Shown here: positions 47,157 to 56,473 of the stretch, piece by piece
How positions within the stretch are numbered: the stretch's first letter is position 1
Layout: the number at the start of each line of letters is the position of its first letter
Source of the DNA: Streptomyces sp. DG2A-72
Lineage (GTDB): Bacteria; Actinomycetota; Actinomycetes; Streptomycetales; Streptomycetaceae
Assembly: GCF_030499575.1 (NCBI RefSeq)
Contig: NZ_JASTLC010000001.1
Coordinates: 7,526,001-7,590,000, forward strand
Length of the DNA: 64,000 nt
Direction of reading: 5' to 3'
Translations under genes and position numbers: made by a program
The notes under the pieces: model-generated
The model's database searches: none
The model's input: only the letters and a program-made list of their open reading frames with translations
What the model was told of the DNA's origin: nothing

Positions 47157-50100
47157 CTATTCCTCCGTCTGTTCCTGCTGTTCCTGCATCAGCTGGAGCA
47201 TCTGCTCCGCCTCCGCCCGCCGGGCCTGCACCGTCTCGTCGACGTCGTCGGCACAGTCGTACGCGACCAGCACGGCACGCGCGCGTGCGGCGGCCTGTGC
47301 GGGGCGGCTCAGGTCTGCCTCCAGCCAGCCGGCGGCGAGTTCGGCGCCGGTGCGGGCGTGCAGGACGTCGTCACCTGCGGCGGCGAACACCGTGACCGCG
47401 TCGAGCATCTGGCACAGGGCTTCTTCGAGAGTGGCCCGGATCGAGTCGTCCTCGGCGTCCTCGGTGGCGGACCGGGCGAGCAGGTCGCCGAACTGCCGGT
47501 GGGTGTGGCCGAGTTCAGCGGTGAGGCGCTGCCGTGACTCCTCGTCGGCGGTCGCGTCCCGTGCCGTCGCGCAGTCGTGGACCGCGTCCGTCATCAGCTC
47601 CCGTGCCCCGTCCGGCCCGTCCTGCGTGCGCAGCGCGAGCCAGGCGCGGGCGCGCAGGGAACGCACCAGGCCGTGCACGTTGCCGAGCTCGCGCCACAGG
47701 TCGCCCGCGCGCGCGTAGGCCCGGTCGGCCTCGTCGTGCAGCCCCGCGTGCCCCAGGGACTCCGCGGCGAGATGGGCGAGCGTGGCGTGGTCGTGCTGCT
47801 CGGGCCAGTGCAGGGCGATCTCGGCCGCCTGCAACCGCCGTTCGGCCGCCGCGCGGTGCTCGCCGAGCTCGCTCAGGCAGTCGCCGAGCCACCACTGCGT
47901 CTGTACGACCGCGCCGTCGCCGTGCGTTTCGGCGGTCAGGTCGGGCAGCGCCGACTCCAGCACCTCCGCGGCCTCCGCCCACCGTCCCTGGCGCAGCAGG
48001 AACCCGCCGAGCTGGTGCCGGGCCCAGGCGCCGAGTGTCGGGCCCTCGCCCGCCTCGTCGGCCCAGTGCGCCGCGTCCAGGGCGTGTTCGGCGGCCTCCG
48101 CGGACCGGCCCCTGCCGCCCAGCACCTCGGCGAGCTGAAGGTGCAGCTGGGCGCGGCCGACCGGCTCCAGGTGCGGTCCGCCGTGCTCCAGCGCCGCCCG
48201 CAGCGCCCGCTCGGCCTCCGCCGTGTCGCCCAGGTGGTGCGCGAGCCCCGCCAGCCGGGCCTCGTACTCCACCGCGAACCACGGCAGCCCCGCCCCGACG
48301 AACGCCGCCGCGGCCCGAGCGAACAGCTCCGCCGCTCCCTCCACGTCCCCGGCATGCGCGGCCAGCTCCGCGAGCATCGCCTGCGCCTCCGCAGCCCGCG
48401 AGGCAAGCCGCACATCGTCCCCGGCACGCCCTTCGACCAGCGCGAGCACCTCCCGTGCGGCGGCTTCGGCGTCGACGAAGGCCCGCTCGGCCGGTGAGCC
48501 GCCGAGCCCATCCGACGAGGAGCGGCCGGCGGACGCATCCCACGCCGAGCCGCGGGCCGCCACCTCGCCGCCCGGGAAGCCGTCGTCCCCGGTCGCGTCC
48601 GGTAGGGGATCTGGGTTGTGTGGGGAGCCGTGGGCCGGTGGTTCGCTGTTCGGGGAGGCGTGGTCCTTGGCTGCGTCCGGTAGGGGGTCTGGGGCGTGTG
48701 GGGAGCCCTGGGCCGGCGGTTCGCCGTCCGGGAAGCCGTAGGCCGGTGGTTCGCTGTTCGGGGAGGCGTCGCCCCTGGCCGCGTCCGGCACGAAGCCCGC
48801 GTCCTGCGGGGAGTCGTAGCCCCGTGGTTCGCCGCCCGGGAAGCCGTCGCTCGCATCCGGCGGCGAGTCGTCGTCCGGGGCTGCGGCACCCGCCGAATGG
48901 TCCGCCTCGTGCACCCGCCGCATCAGGATCCGGGCCTTGCCCATCAGCACCGACGCCGTCTGCGGGAGGCCGGTGCCGCCCTCGGCGTAGAGCGCCAGGA
49001 CCTCGTCGTAGGGGCCTGCCACGGCGGTGAGCGCGCCGGCCGTGTCGCCCTCAAGCGCGCGCATGTACGCCGCACGCGTGCGTGCCGCCAGGGCTTCACC
49101 GGGGTCGCCCGCCTCCGCGTACAGCTCGGCCGCGCGCTCGAACAGGTCGATGCCCTCGGGCCCCAGGTCCATCGCGCGATGGTCGGCGATCTCGGCGCGG
49201 TCCCGGGGGTCCAGTTCGACCCCCTCGGCGGCTCGGGCGACCGCCGCCCATGCCTCGATCGCGTTCGGCTGCAGGGTGTCCGACAGCCGCCGGGCCTCGG
49301 CGAGCAGCGCGGGCAGATCGGGCTTCACGGCCTCATCGTGCTCCGGAACCGGCGGGACGGGAACCGCCGCGGGACGTGCCGACCGCACCCCGAGCGGCAG
49401 TCGCTCCACCAGTGGCCGCTGCTCCATACGCGCGCGTGCCCGCTCGCTCACGTGCGCCGTGCCGTTGCGCTGGTCGAACCGCCCCGCCAGCGCGAGGGCC
49501 TCCACGCGCGCGTGGGCGGCGAGTTCGCCCGCCGTCCACTCCCGCCCGGCCGGCCCCGGCACCCGCTGGCCGCCCAGCCCCAGCGCGGTCAGCCGGTCCA
49601 TGAGCAGGGCCACGACACTCATGAAGTCCAGCCTGCTGCGCGGATGCCCGGTGTCGGTGAAGTACGCCGGCCGCTCCGCGAGCATTTCCAGGCCGCGCGC
49701 CTCGTTGCCGGTCAGGGCACAGAACTCCACATGGTCCGCGTAGGCGCCGCGCATGCTCTCCATGGCCCGTACGAGCCGGAAACCCCGCAGATGGTTGGCC
49801 CGCGCCTCGTCCAGGCGGCCCAGCCGCAGCAGGGGCACCAGGGACGACGCCAGGACCGTGTGCGGTTCGTGGGCGCAGGTGAACTCACCCTCCAGGACGG
49901 GCGCCCACAGCTCCAGCGCCGCCGTGTCCCGCCCCCGCTCCGCCTGCCACCACCCCTGCCCGTGCAGCTCGCACGCGTGGCAGTCGGCCATGCTGTCTCG
50001 GTCGGCGGCCAGCCACGCGGCGTACGCCCGCTCGGCCCGGTCGACGTCCCCGATGTGCGCGGCCACACTGAACTCGGCGCTGCGCACGGCCCGTTCGGAG

Positions 50101-50489
50101 TGCCCGGCGAGCCGGTAGCGGTGTTCCATCTCGCCGAGCCACTTCTCGACGGACGCGAGCGGGATGTGCGGCTGGTCGAGCATGCCGGACGACATCCACT
50201 TGAAGACCCAGTGCAGCGAATGGGTCTCGTACTCGTCGAAGTCCTCGGGGTGTTCGTCCCACATGCGCAGCAGGCGCGCGAAGGGGACGAACATCTTGTC
50301 CTTCTCGGAGCTGTAGTTGTAGACCTTCAGCTGGTGCCCGAGCGCCTCGATCACCGCAAGGGGGATGTTCAGCTTCTCGGCCTCCGCGAGCAACTGCTCC
50401 GCGCGCGCGTTGCGGGCCGGGCCCTCCGGCTGCTCGCCGTTCTCCGCCATCGCCCGGCGCAGGGAGTCGAAGTCCGTGATCTCACTCAT
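47157..50489 (-). CDS. Large TPR-repeat protein partnered with Hsp90-like ATPase
   Basis: 1110 residues from ATG 50489, whose first bases overlap the Hsp90-like gene's stop (ATGA). The N-terminal 370 residues are helical with repeat-like pairs (DVDRAERAYAAWLAADRD, RLGRLDEARANHLRGFRLV). A low-complexity Asp/Pro/Ser/Gly linker at about 555-660 contains tandem repeats (SPNSEPPA). Residues 670-1100 are at least eight TPR-like helix pairs (GDTAEAERALRAALEHGG, RWAEAAEVLESALPDL, GLHDEADRAYARAGDLW). TPR proteins are classic Hsp90 partners, so a co-chaperone or client-recruiting role is a reasonable inference. No enzymatic motif seen. Confidence 0.78.
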   Translation of the reverse strand: MSEITDFDSLRRAMAENGEQPEGPARNARAEQLLAEAEKLNIPLAVIEALGHQLKVYNYSSEKDKMFVPFARLLRMWDEHPEDFDEYETHSLHWVFKWMSSGMLDQPHIPLASVEKWLGEMEHRYRLAGHSERAVRSAEFSVAAHIGDVDRAERAYAAWLAADRDSMADCHACELHGQGWWQAERGRDTAALELWAPVLEGEFTCAHEPHTVLASSLVPLLRLGRLDEARANHLRGFRLVRAMESMRGAYADHVEFCALTGNEARGLEMLAERPAYFTDTGHPRSRLDFMSVVALLMDRLTALGLGGQRVPGPAGREWTAGELAAHARVEALALAGRFDQRNGTAHVSERARARMEQRPLVERLPLGVRSARPAAVPVPPVPEHDEAVKPDLPALLAEARRLSDTLQPNAIEAWAAVARAAEGVELDPRDRAEIADHRAMDLGPEGIDLFERAAELYAEAGDPGEALAARTRAAYMRALEGDTAGALTAVAGPYDEVLALYAEGGTGLPQTASVLMGKARILMRRVHEADHSAGAAAPDDDSPPDASDGFPGGEPRGYDSPQDAGFVPDAARGDASPNSEPPAYGFPDGEPPAQGSPHAPDPLPDAAKDHASPNSEPPAHGSPHNPDPLPDATGDDGFPGGEVAARGSAWDASAGRSSSDGLGGSPAERAFVDAEAAAREVLALVEGRAGDDVRLASRAAEAQAMLAELAAHAGDVEGAAELFARAAAAFVGAGLPWFAVEYEARLAGLAHHLGDTAEAERALRAALEHGGPHLEPVGRAQLHLQLAEVLGGRGRSAEAAEHALDAAHWADEAGEGPTLGAWARHQLGGFLLRQGRWAEAAEVLESALPDLTAETHGDGAVVQTQWWLGDCLSELGEHRAAAERRLQAAEIALHWPEQHDHATLAHLAAESLGHAGLHDEADRAYARAGDLWRELGNVHGLVRSLRARAWLALRTQDGPDGARELMTDAVHDCATARDATADEESRQRLTAELGHTHRQFGDLLARSATEDAEDDSIRATLEEALCQMLDAVTVFAAAGDDVLHARTGAELAAGWLEADLSRPAQAAARARAVLVAYDCADDVDETVQARRAEAEQMLQLMQEQQEQTEE
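48602..48790 (-). repeat. Imperfect tandem repeats inside the TPR protein gene
   Basis: A roughly 78-bp unit is present twice and then partly a third time. Its shared parts include TGTGGGGAGCC, GGCCGGTGGTTCGC and CTGCGTCCGG as read on the plus strand. It encodes the linker with the DASPNSEPPA / HGSPHNPDPLPDA pattern. Confidence 0.75.
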
Positions 50490-52315
50490 CGCTGACCGTC
50501 CTCGCTGTGCGTGGCCCACTCCAGGAGGCCGATGAACGCCCGGTTCAACAACGCCGAGTCGGCGGGCCTGAGCGGCCGCTGTGCCATCAGCAGGGCCTGC
50601 CCGTACAGCGACTCCGTGGCGGTGCCGATCAGCTCGGGGTCCCGCAGGGAACTGATCCTGCGGATCAGCGGGCTGAGATGGTTGAGCACCAGCCGCGCGC
50701 GTGGGGCGCTGCCGCGCAGCGAGCCGAGGATGCCCGCCCAGAGGTCGTCGGCCTGCTCCTCGGCCTCGGCCCGGGCCTGCTCGTGCCGGGCCGCACGGTC
50801 GTCCAGGTGCAGTGCGGGCACGGACAGGGGATGGAAAGCGCGCAGTACTATGTCACATCCCAGTGGGTCCAGCGTCGCCCGCGCCGCCGCCAAGAACCCC
50901 GCCAGCGCCAGCTCCTCCGCCGGATCGACCGCGTCCAGATGGGCGGTCACCGTGTCGGCGTCCAGCTCGGCGACCACCGTCCCCGGCCGCACCGACGGCA
51001 GCGCCTCGACCAGCTCACTGTCGTACGTGTAACCGCCGTTGATCACCCCGACGCCCTGCGCGGACGCGATCGGTGCGACCTGCCGGTACTCCTCGACGGT
51101 CCGGGTGAAGTGCACCACCGGGTGCCGCTGCGCGAACTCCTCCAGGGACAGCCGCCCGTCGGTCGTCTCGAAGGGCAGCCACGGCAGCATCGTGCGCAGC
51201 ATCTCCTTGTCGTGCCGCGCAAGGGACTTCACGCCCAGGTAGTGCACGGACAGGAAGGCCGCCAGCCGCTCCGGATCACCGGCAGCCAGCCCGGTGAGCC
51301 ACGAGCGAATCCTTTCCCCGAGAGCTTCCCGTACGGCGGCGAGGGTCTCGTCCTCGTACAGCGACTCGCGCGAGGCCGTGGGCCGCAGACTGTCGGTATC
51401 GAGCACACAGCGCACGAAGAACGCCCAGTCGGGCAGCAGCTGTTCGGCCCGCTCGGTCAGCAGCATGCCCTTGAGGTGCACGCGATGACTCGCCCGCTGT
51501 GCCGGGCTGACCGCGGACGGCAGCACGTACGCCACACCCCGGACACCGGCGAGCGGAACGTTCAGCTCGATCGCGTCCAGCGGAGTGAAGCCGAACAGAT
51601 CGTGGCAGTGCCGCGCCAGGGCCACCCTGCGGGTGGCGGGGGAGGGGTACGTACGGTCCCAGGGCGCGGGCAGGTCCGTGACCGCCTCGTCGCCGACCCG
51701 GACGTCGTACGGCAGCAGGGACCCGAAGTCCCGGGCCAGCGCGAGCACCCGCTCCTCGGTGAGCCACTCCCCGGCGCCGGGCCGCGCCACCAGATGCACG
51801 GTGGTGCCCGGTTCGGTGCGGGCGTCCGGCGGCAGGCTCCGTACGGTGTACGAGCCGTCGTCCGCCGCGGTCCACTCCACGGGCGCCGCACCGGGCGTAC
51901 GGGCGCTCAGACTGACGACCCGGATCCGCTCGGCGACGACGAAACAGGCCAGCAGGCCTATGCCGAACTGGCCGAGGAACTCGGACCGGGCCTCCTGCAA
52001 CCCCTCCGCCCGCTTCGAGCTGCGGCCGATCGTGGCGAGGAGGTTGTGCACATCCGCTTCGGTGAGCCCGATCCCGGAGTCCGCCACGCGCAGGGTCCCG
52101 CCCTCCGCGTACAGCCGCACGCGGGCAGGGGAGTCGGGCTGTTCGGCACGTCTCGCCGTGATGGCGTCGACGGCGTTCTGCAGCAGTTCCCGCAGGTAGA
52201 CCTTGGGACTGGAGTAGAGGTGATGAGAGAGCAGGTCCACCAGACCGCGCAGGTCGACCTGGAACGTATGAGGTGGCTGGGGTGCCTGGGATGACTGTGA
52301 GGTCTGGGAGTCCAT
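50486..52315 (-). CDS. Hsp90/HtpG-family ATPase
   Basis: 609 residues from ATG 52315 (a GTG two codons earlier is equally possible; no ribosome site for either). GHKL ATPase: YLRELLQNAVDAI with the Mg-binding Asn, LRVADSGIGL, GRSSKR, EFLGQFGIGLLACFVV. The middle domain has the Hsp90 arginine region (SLRPTASRESLYED, HLKGMLLTERAEQLLPDWAFF). It is clearly an HtpG relative, but with a divergent, short C-terminal region (ends HSEDGQR) lacking a standard dimerisation tail. First gene of an operon with the TPR protein. Confidence 0.88.
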   Translation of the reverse strand: MDSQTSQSSQAPQPPHTFQVDLRGLVDLLSHHLYSSPKVYLRELLQNAVDAITARRAEQPDSPARVRLYAEGGTLRVADSGIGLTEADVHNLLATIGRSSKRAEGLQEARSEFLGQFGIGLLACFVVAERIRVVSLSARTPGAAPVEWTAADDGSYTVRSLPPDARTEPGTTVHLVARPGAGEWLTEERVLALARDFGSLLPYDVRVGDEAVTDLPAPWDRTYPSPATRRVALARHCHDLFGFTPLDAIELNVPLAGVRGVAYVLPSAVSPAQRASHRVHLKGMLLTERAEQLLPDWAFFVRCVLDTDSLRPTASRESLYEDETLAAVREALGERIRSWLTGLAAGDPERLAAFLSVHYLGVKSLARHDKEMLRTMLPWLPFETTDGRLSLEEFAQRHPVVHFTRTVEEYRQVAPIASAQGVGVINGGYTYDSELVEALPSVRPGTVVAELDADTVTAHLDAVDPAEELALAGFLAAARATLDPLGCDIVLRAFHPLSVPALHLDDRAARHEQARAEAEEQADDLWAGILGSLRGSAPRARLVLNHLSPLIRRISSLRDPELIGTATESLYGQALLMAQRPLRPADSALLNRAFIGLLEWATHSEDGQR

Positions 52316-52483
52316 CGTCACGGCGCCGGTGGGGGGACGGGCGACGGCGCGGGGTCGGGCGGTCCCGGTTGAGGCGGTGACCGCGGAAAGGATGGCCGGA
52401 GCGCGTCATCCTATGGCCCGAACGAGCCGTCTGACCAGGGGTTTCCCGAGACGTATACGGCATTGTCAGTGGTGTGGTGTGCA

Positions 52484-55400
52484 ATGGATCTCGTGCCCGC
52501 ACTGGAAGAACCACTGAAGAAGGTGCTCGGCCCCGCCACCGCGAAGGTGATGGCCGAGCATCTCGGCCTGCACACCGTCGGCGACCTTCTGCACCACTAC
52601 CCGCGCAGATATGAGGAGCGGGGCCAGCTCACGCACCTGGCCGACCTCCCCATGGACGAGCACGTGACGGTGGTCGCCATGGTCGCCGACGCCCGTCTGC
52701 ACACCTTCGCCTCGTCCAAGGCTCCCCGGGGCAAGGGCCAGCGCCTGGAAGTCACCATCACCGACGGCAGCGGCCGACTCCAACTGGTCTTCTTCGGCCA
52801 CGGCGTTCACAAGCCCCACAAGGAGCTGCTGCCGGGCACACGCGCGATGTTCGCGGGCAAGGTCTCCGTCTTCAACCGACGCCTCCAACTGGCGCATCCG
52901 GCGTACGAGTTGCTTCGCGGCGACGCGGAGGAAACCGTCGAGACGTGGGCCGGCGCCCTCATCCCCATCTACCCCGCCACCGCCAAACTGGAGTCCTGGA
53001 AGATCGGCAAGGCGATCCAGACGGTCCTGCCCAGCGCCCAGGAGGCCCTCGACCCCCTCCCGGACACCCTCCGCGAAGGCCGCGGCCTGGTTCCCCTCCC
53101 CGAGGCCCTGCTCAAGATCCACCGCCCCCACACCAAGGCGGACATCGCCGACGCCCGCTCCCGCCTCAAGTGGGACGAGGCCTTCGTCCTCCAGGTCGCC
53201 CTCGCCCGCCGCCGCCACGCCGACGCCCAACTCCCGGCAGTCGCCCGCAAACCCAAGCCGGACGGCCTCCTCACGGCCTTCGACGACCGCCTCCCCTTCA
53301 CTCTCACCGAAGGCCAGCAGAAGGTCTCCAAAGAGATCTTCGACGACCTGGCGACCGAGCACCCGATGCACCGGCTGCTCCAGGGAGAGGTGGGTTCGGG
53401 CAAGGCCCAGCCTCTCGACTCGCTCGTGCTCACACCTGCCGGTTTCCGCCGCATGGGCGACATGGAGGTGGGGGACGAAATTGTCGTTCCCGACGGTGGG
53501 ATCGCACTTGTCGACGGGGTCTTCCCACAGGGCGAGCGCGATGTCTGGCGCCTGATCCTTTCTGATGGGGCCTACGTCGAGTGCGATGACGAGCATCTAT
53601 GGATCGTTGGCACCAGTTGCGGGTGGCACCGGGGACAGACTCCCAAGGTCATGACGACTCGCGAGATTCGCATGGACACCTTCAAAGCAAACGGATCTTC
53701 GAAGTGGTACCTCCCGGCTGCTGCCCCAGTCGATCTCGGAGGCGATTCCGGACTGCCCCTCGATCCGTACCTGTTTGGTCTCCTGCTGGGAGACGGCTCA
53801 TTCCGGCACAACCTGCGACTGTCCACGATCGACGACGAGCTCCGTGATGCCGTGGCGGCGAGTGTGGCTCCTGAATGCCGACTGGTTCCGGTGGAGGGTT
53901 CGCGTTGTGACTTCACGATTCAGCTGACGCGCCGCGCTGGAGGTGTCCGTAACCCCGTCATCCAAACCCTGCGTGACTTGAACCTGTGGGGCGTGACGTC
54001 ACACGGAAAGTTCGTTCCTGACGAGTTCAAGAACACTTCGATCAAGAACCGCCTGGCTCTTCTCCAGGGACTTCTGGACACTGATGGCACGGTCCAAGCG
54101 GATGGGCTGAGCATCTCGCTCTGCTCAGCTTCGCGCCGGCTTGCGGACGACGTTGCCTGGCTCGTGCGCTCGCTCGGTGGCCGGGCGCGGGTTCTCCCGA
54201 AGAAGGCCGCCTTCAACGTCTCGGTGGCCCTGCCTGACGAATACGCCCCCTTCAGGCTGAGTCGCAAGGCCGAGCGTGTACGGTCCAGGCCGAAATACAA
54301 CACGTTCCGACGCGGAATTCGCGCGGTGGAGTACGTGGGAAGAAAGCCCGTCCAGTGCATCAGTGTCGCCCACCCGGGCCATGCCTACGTCACAGACCAC
54401 TTCACAGTGACCCACAACACGATGGTGGCCCTCCGCGCCATGCTCGCCGTCGTCGACGCGGGCGGACAGGCCGCGATGCTCGCCCCCACCGAAGTGCTCG
54501 CCCAGCAGCACCACCGCTCGGTCGTCGAGATGATGGGCGAGCTGGCCAGTTGGGGGCTGTGGCGCGAAGCGCCTCCGCAGAAGGGCGGTGGTGGGCAACG
54601 GGAGGGAGGGATGCTGGGCGGTGGCGACGAGGGGACCAAGGTCGTACTGCTCACCGGCTCGATGGGCGCCGCCGCCCGCCGCCAGGCGCTGCTCGACCTG
54701 GTCACCGGTGAGGCCGGGATCGTGATCGGCACGCATGCGCTGATCGAGGACAAGGTGCAGTTCCACGACCTCGGCCTGGTCGTCGTCGACGAACAGCACC
54801 GCTTCGGCGTCGAGCAGCGCGACGCCCTGCGCGGCAAGGGCAAGCAGCCGCCCCACCTCCTCGTCATGACCGCCACGCCCATCCCGCGCACGGTCGCCAT
54901 GACCGTCTTCGGCGACCTGGAGACCTCCGTCCTCGACCAGCTCCCCGCCGGGCGCTCACCGATCGCCAGCCATGTCGTCCCGGCCGCCGACAAGCCGCAC
55001 TTCCTCGCCAGGACCTGGGAGCGGGTGCGCGAGGAGGTCGGCAAAGGGCATCAGGCGTACGTCGTGTGCCCACGGATCGGCGACGAGGAGGAGGACCCGA
55101 AAAAGAAGAAGTCCCCGGAGGGCGAGGCCGAGAAGCGCCCGCCGCTCGCCGTCCTGGACGTGGCCGACCAGCTCGCCAAGGGCCCCCTGCAAGGCCTCGG
55201 GGTGGAGGTCCTGCACGGCCGTATGCACCCCGACGACAAGGACGCGGTCATGCGCCGCTTCGCCGCCGGCGAGACCCATGTCCTGGTCGCCACCACGGTC
55301 ATCGAGGTCGGCGTGAACGTCCCCAACGCCACCGCCATGGTGATCATGGACGCCGACCGCTTCGGCGTCTCCCAGCTCCACCAGCTGCGCGGCCGAGTGG

Positions 55401-55750
55401 GCCGAGGCTCCGCGCCAGGGCTCTGCCTCCTGGTCACCGAGATGCCGGAAGCGAGCGCGGCCCGCCAGCGCCTGAACGCCGTGGCCGCCACCCTCGACGG
55501 CTTCGAACTCTCCCGCATCGACCTTGAACAACGCCGCGAGGGCGACGTCCTCGGCCAGGCCCAGTCCGGCGCCCGCACCAGCCTGCGCATGCTCGCCGTC
55601 ATAGAGGACGAGGAGATCATCGCGGAGGCGAGGGACGAAGCGGCGGCGGTAGTGGCGGCCGACCCGGAGCTGAGCCAGCTCCCAGGCCTACGAACGGCTC
55701 TGGACGCCCTCTTGGACGAGGAAAGAGAGCAGTACTTGGAAAAGGGGTGA
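52484..55750 (+). CDS. recG: ATP-dependent DNA helicase RecG containing an intein
   Basis: 1088 residues from ATG 52484; removing the intein (308-645) leaves a 750-residue RecG of normal length. Wedge/OB domain 1 to about 270. Helicase motif I GEVGSGK-T is split by the intein after Lys307. Motif II DEQH (VVVDEQHRFGVEQRD), motif III TATPIPRT, C-terminal lobe with VATTVIEVGVNVPNATAMVIMDADRFG and HQLRGRVGRG. RecG remodels stalled forks and Holliday junctions. An extra low-complexity insert (about 695-715, QKGGGGQREGGMLGGGDEG) lies between motifs Ia and Ib. Function depends on splicing, because the intein interrupts the P-loop. Confidence 0.97.
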   Translation: MDLVPALEEPLKKVLGPATAKVMAEHLGLHTVGDLLHHYPRRYEERGQLTHLADLPMDEHVTVVAMVADARLHTFASSKAPRGKGQRLEVTITDGSGRLQLVFFGHGVHKPHKELLPGTRAMFAGKVSVFNRRLQLAHPAYELLRGDAEETVETWAGALIPIYPATAKLESWKIGKAIQTVLPSAQEALDPLPDTLREGRGLVPLPEALLKIHRPHTKADIADARSRLKWDEAFVLQVALARRRHADAQLPAVARKPKPDGLLTAFDDRLPFTLTEGQQKVSKEIFDDLATEHPMHRLLQGEVGSGKAQPLDSLVLTPAGFRRMGDMEVGDEIVVPDGGIALVDGVFPQGERDVWRLILSDGAYVECDDEHLWIVGTSCGWHRGQTPKVMTTREIRMDTFKANGSSKWYLPAAAPVDLGGDSGLPLDPYLFGLLLGDGSFRHNLRLSTIDDELRDAVAASVAPECRLVPVEGSRCDFTIQLTRRAGGVRNPVIQTLRDLNLWGVTSHGKFVPDEFKNTSIKNRLALLQGLLDTDGTVQADGLSISLCSASRRLADDVAWLVRSLGGRARVLPKKAAFNVSVALPDEYAPFRLSRKAERVRSRPKYNTFRRGIRAVEYVGRKPVQCISVAHPGHAYVTDHFTVTHNTMVALRAMLAVVDAGGQAAMLAPTEVLAQQHHRSVVEMMGELASWGLWREAPPQKGGGGQREGGMLGGGDEGTKVVLLTGSMGAAARRQALLDLVTGEAGIVIGTHALIEDKVQFHDLGLVVVDEQHRFGVEQRDALRGKGKQPPHLLVMTATPIPRTVAMTVFGDLETSVLDQLPAGRSPIASHVVPAADKPHFLARTWERVREEVGKGHQAYVVCPRIGDEEEDPKKKKSPEGEAEKRPPLAVLDVADQLAKGPLQGLGVEVLHGRMHPDDKDAVMRRFAAGETHVLVATTVIEVGVNVPNATAMVIMDADRFGVSQLHQLRGRVGRGSAPGLCLLVTEMPEASAARQRLNAVAATLDGFELSRIDLEQRREGDVLGQAQSGARTSLRMLAVIEDEEIIAEARDEAAAVVAADPELSQLPGLRTALDALLDEEREQYLEKG
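53405..54418 (+). other. RecG intein, class 3 type, with LAGLIDADG endonuclease
   Basis: 338 codons in frame, inserted exactly in GSGK/T of Walker A. Begins Ala-Gln-Pro (no Cys/Ser/Thr at position 1) and ends Val-Thr-His-Asn before extein Thr. Block A is SLVLTPAGFRRMGDMEVGDEI. Block B has H64 and W66 (DDEHLWIV). Block F has C318 (PVQCISVAHPGHAYVTDHF). Block G has T336-H337-N338. W66/C318/T336 is the WCT triplet of class 3 inteins. LAGLIDADG-type motifs LFGLLLGDGS (123-132) and LLQGLLDTDG (219-228) both keep the acidic residues. Third-position GC is visibly lower than in the flanking recG, pointing to horizontal arrival. Confidence 0.93.
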
Positions 55751-55765
55751 AGGAAGGGACACCTC

Positions 55766-55822
55766 AGGGGCGCGGGGCTGTAATCCATATGCGGCTACCG
55801 CCGCGCGGGCGCGACCAGCCAC
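55766..55822 (+). repeat. Dispersed Streptomyces intergenic repeat, variant copy C
   Basis: Starts AGGGGCGCGGGGCTG and ends GGGCGCGACCAGCC, with a GCGGC...GCCGC hairpin in the middle. It shares the ends GGGGCGCGGGG and GCGCGACCAGCC with copies A and B but has a different centre. Lies between recG and rsmD. Confidence 0.65.
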
Positions 55823-55859
55823 ACTGAACCTAAAGTCGCCCACGACCAAGGACCCAAAG

Positions 55860-56447
55860 ATGACCCGCGTGATCGCCGGCGCAGCCGGCGGACGTCGCCT
55901 GGCCGTCCCGCCAGGGACCCGCACACGCCCCACCTCCGACCGCGCACGCGAAGGTCTCTTCTCCACCTGGCAGTCCCTCCTCGGCGGACCCCTGGCCGGA
56001 GAGCGGGTCCTCGACCTGTACGCGGGATCGGGCGCCGTGGGCCTGGAAGCCCTGTCCCGAGGCGCGGGCCATGTCCTCCTCGTCGAGGCGGACGCCCGTG
56101 CCGCCCGCATCGTGCGGGAGAACGTGAAGAACCTCGGCCTTCCCGGCGCCGAAGTCCGGGCAGGTAAAGCGGAACAGATCATCCGCACAACGCCGCCTGA
56201 ACAGCCGTACGACATCGTGTTTCTCGACCCCCCGTACGCCGTCTCGGACGACGATCTTCGGGAGATTCTGCTCACACTCCGTACGGAGGGCTGGCTCGCG
56301 ACGGAGGCGCTCGTCACCGTGGAGCGCAGCACCAGGGGCGGCGAGTTCGGCTGGCCGCCCGGCTTCGACGCGATCCGGGCCCGTCGTTACGGCGAGGGGA
56401 CGTTTTGGTACGGTCGCGCCGCCTCTACGTGCGAAGACGCACGATGA
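55860..56447 (+). CDS. rsmD: 16S rRNA (guanine966-N2)-methyltransferase
   Basis: 195 residues, ATG. N-terminal [38 protein letters not shown]-binding [19 protein letters not shown], catalytic FLDPPY. The short tail after [12 protein letters not shown] fits RsmD. coaD follows, overlapping or within 26 bp depending on its start; the rsmD-coaD pair is widely conserved. Confidence 0.94.
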   Translation: MTRVIAGAAGGRRLAVPPGTRTRPTSDRAREGLFSTWQSLLGGPLAGERVLDLYAGSGAVGLEALSRGAGHVLLVEADARAARIVRENVKNLGLPGAEVRAGKAEQIIRTTPPEQPYDIVFLDPPYAVSDDDLREILLTLRTEGWLATEALVTVERSTRGGEFGWPPGFDAIRARRYGEGTFWYGRAASTCEDAR

Positions 56448-56473
56448 CCGGACCGGAGAGCGAGGGATCTCAA

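Noticed and set aside
48602..48790. Repeated units considered as a CRISPR array
   Set aside because: Units are long, imperfect, lack unique spacers of constant size and lie inside a continuous coding frame.
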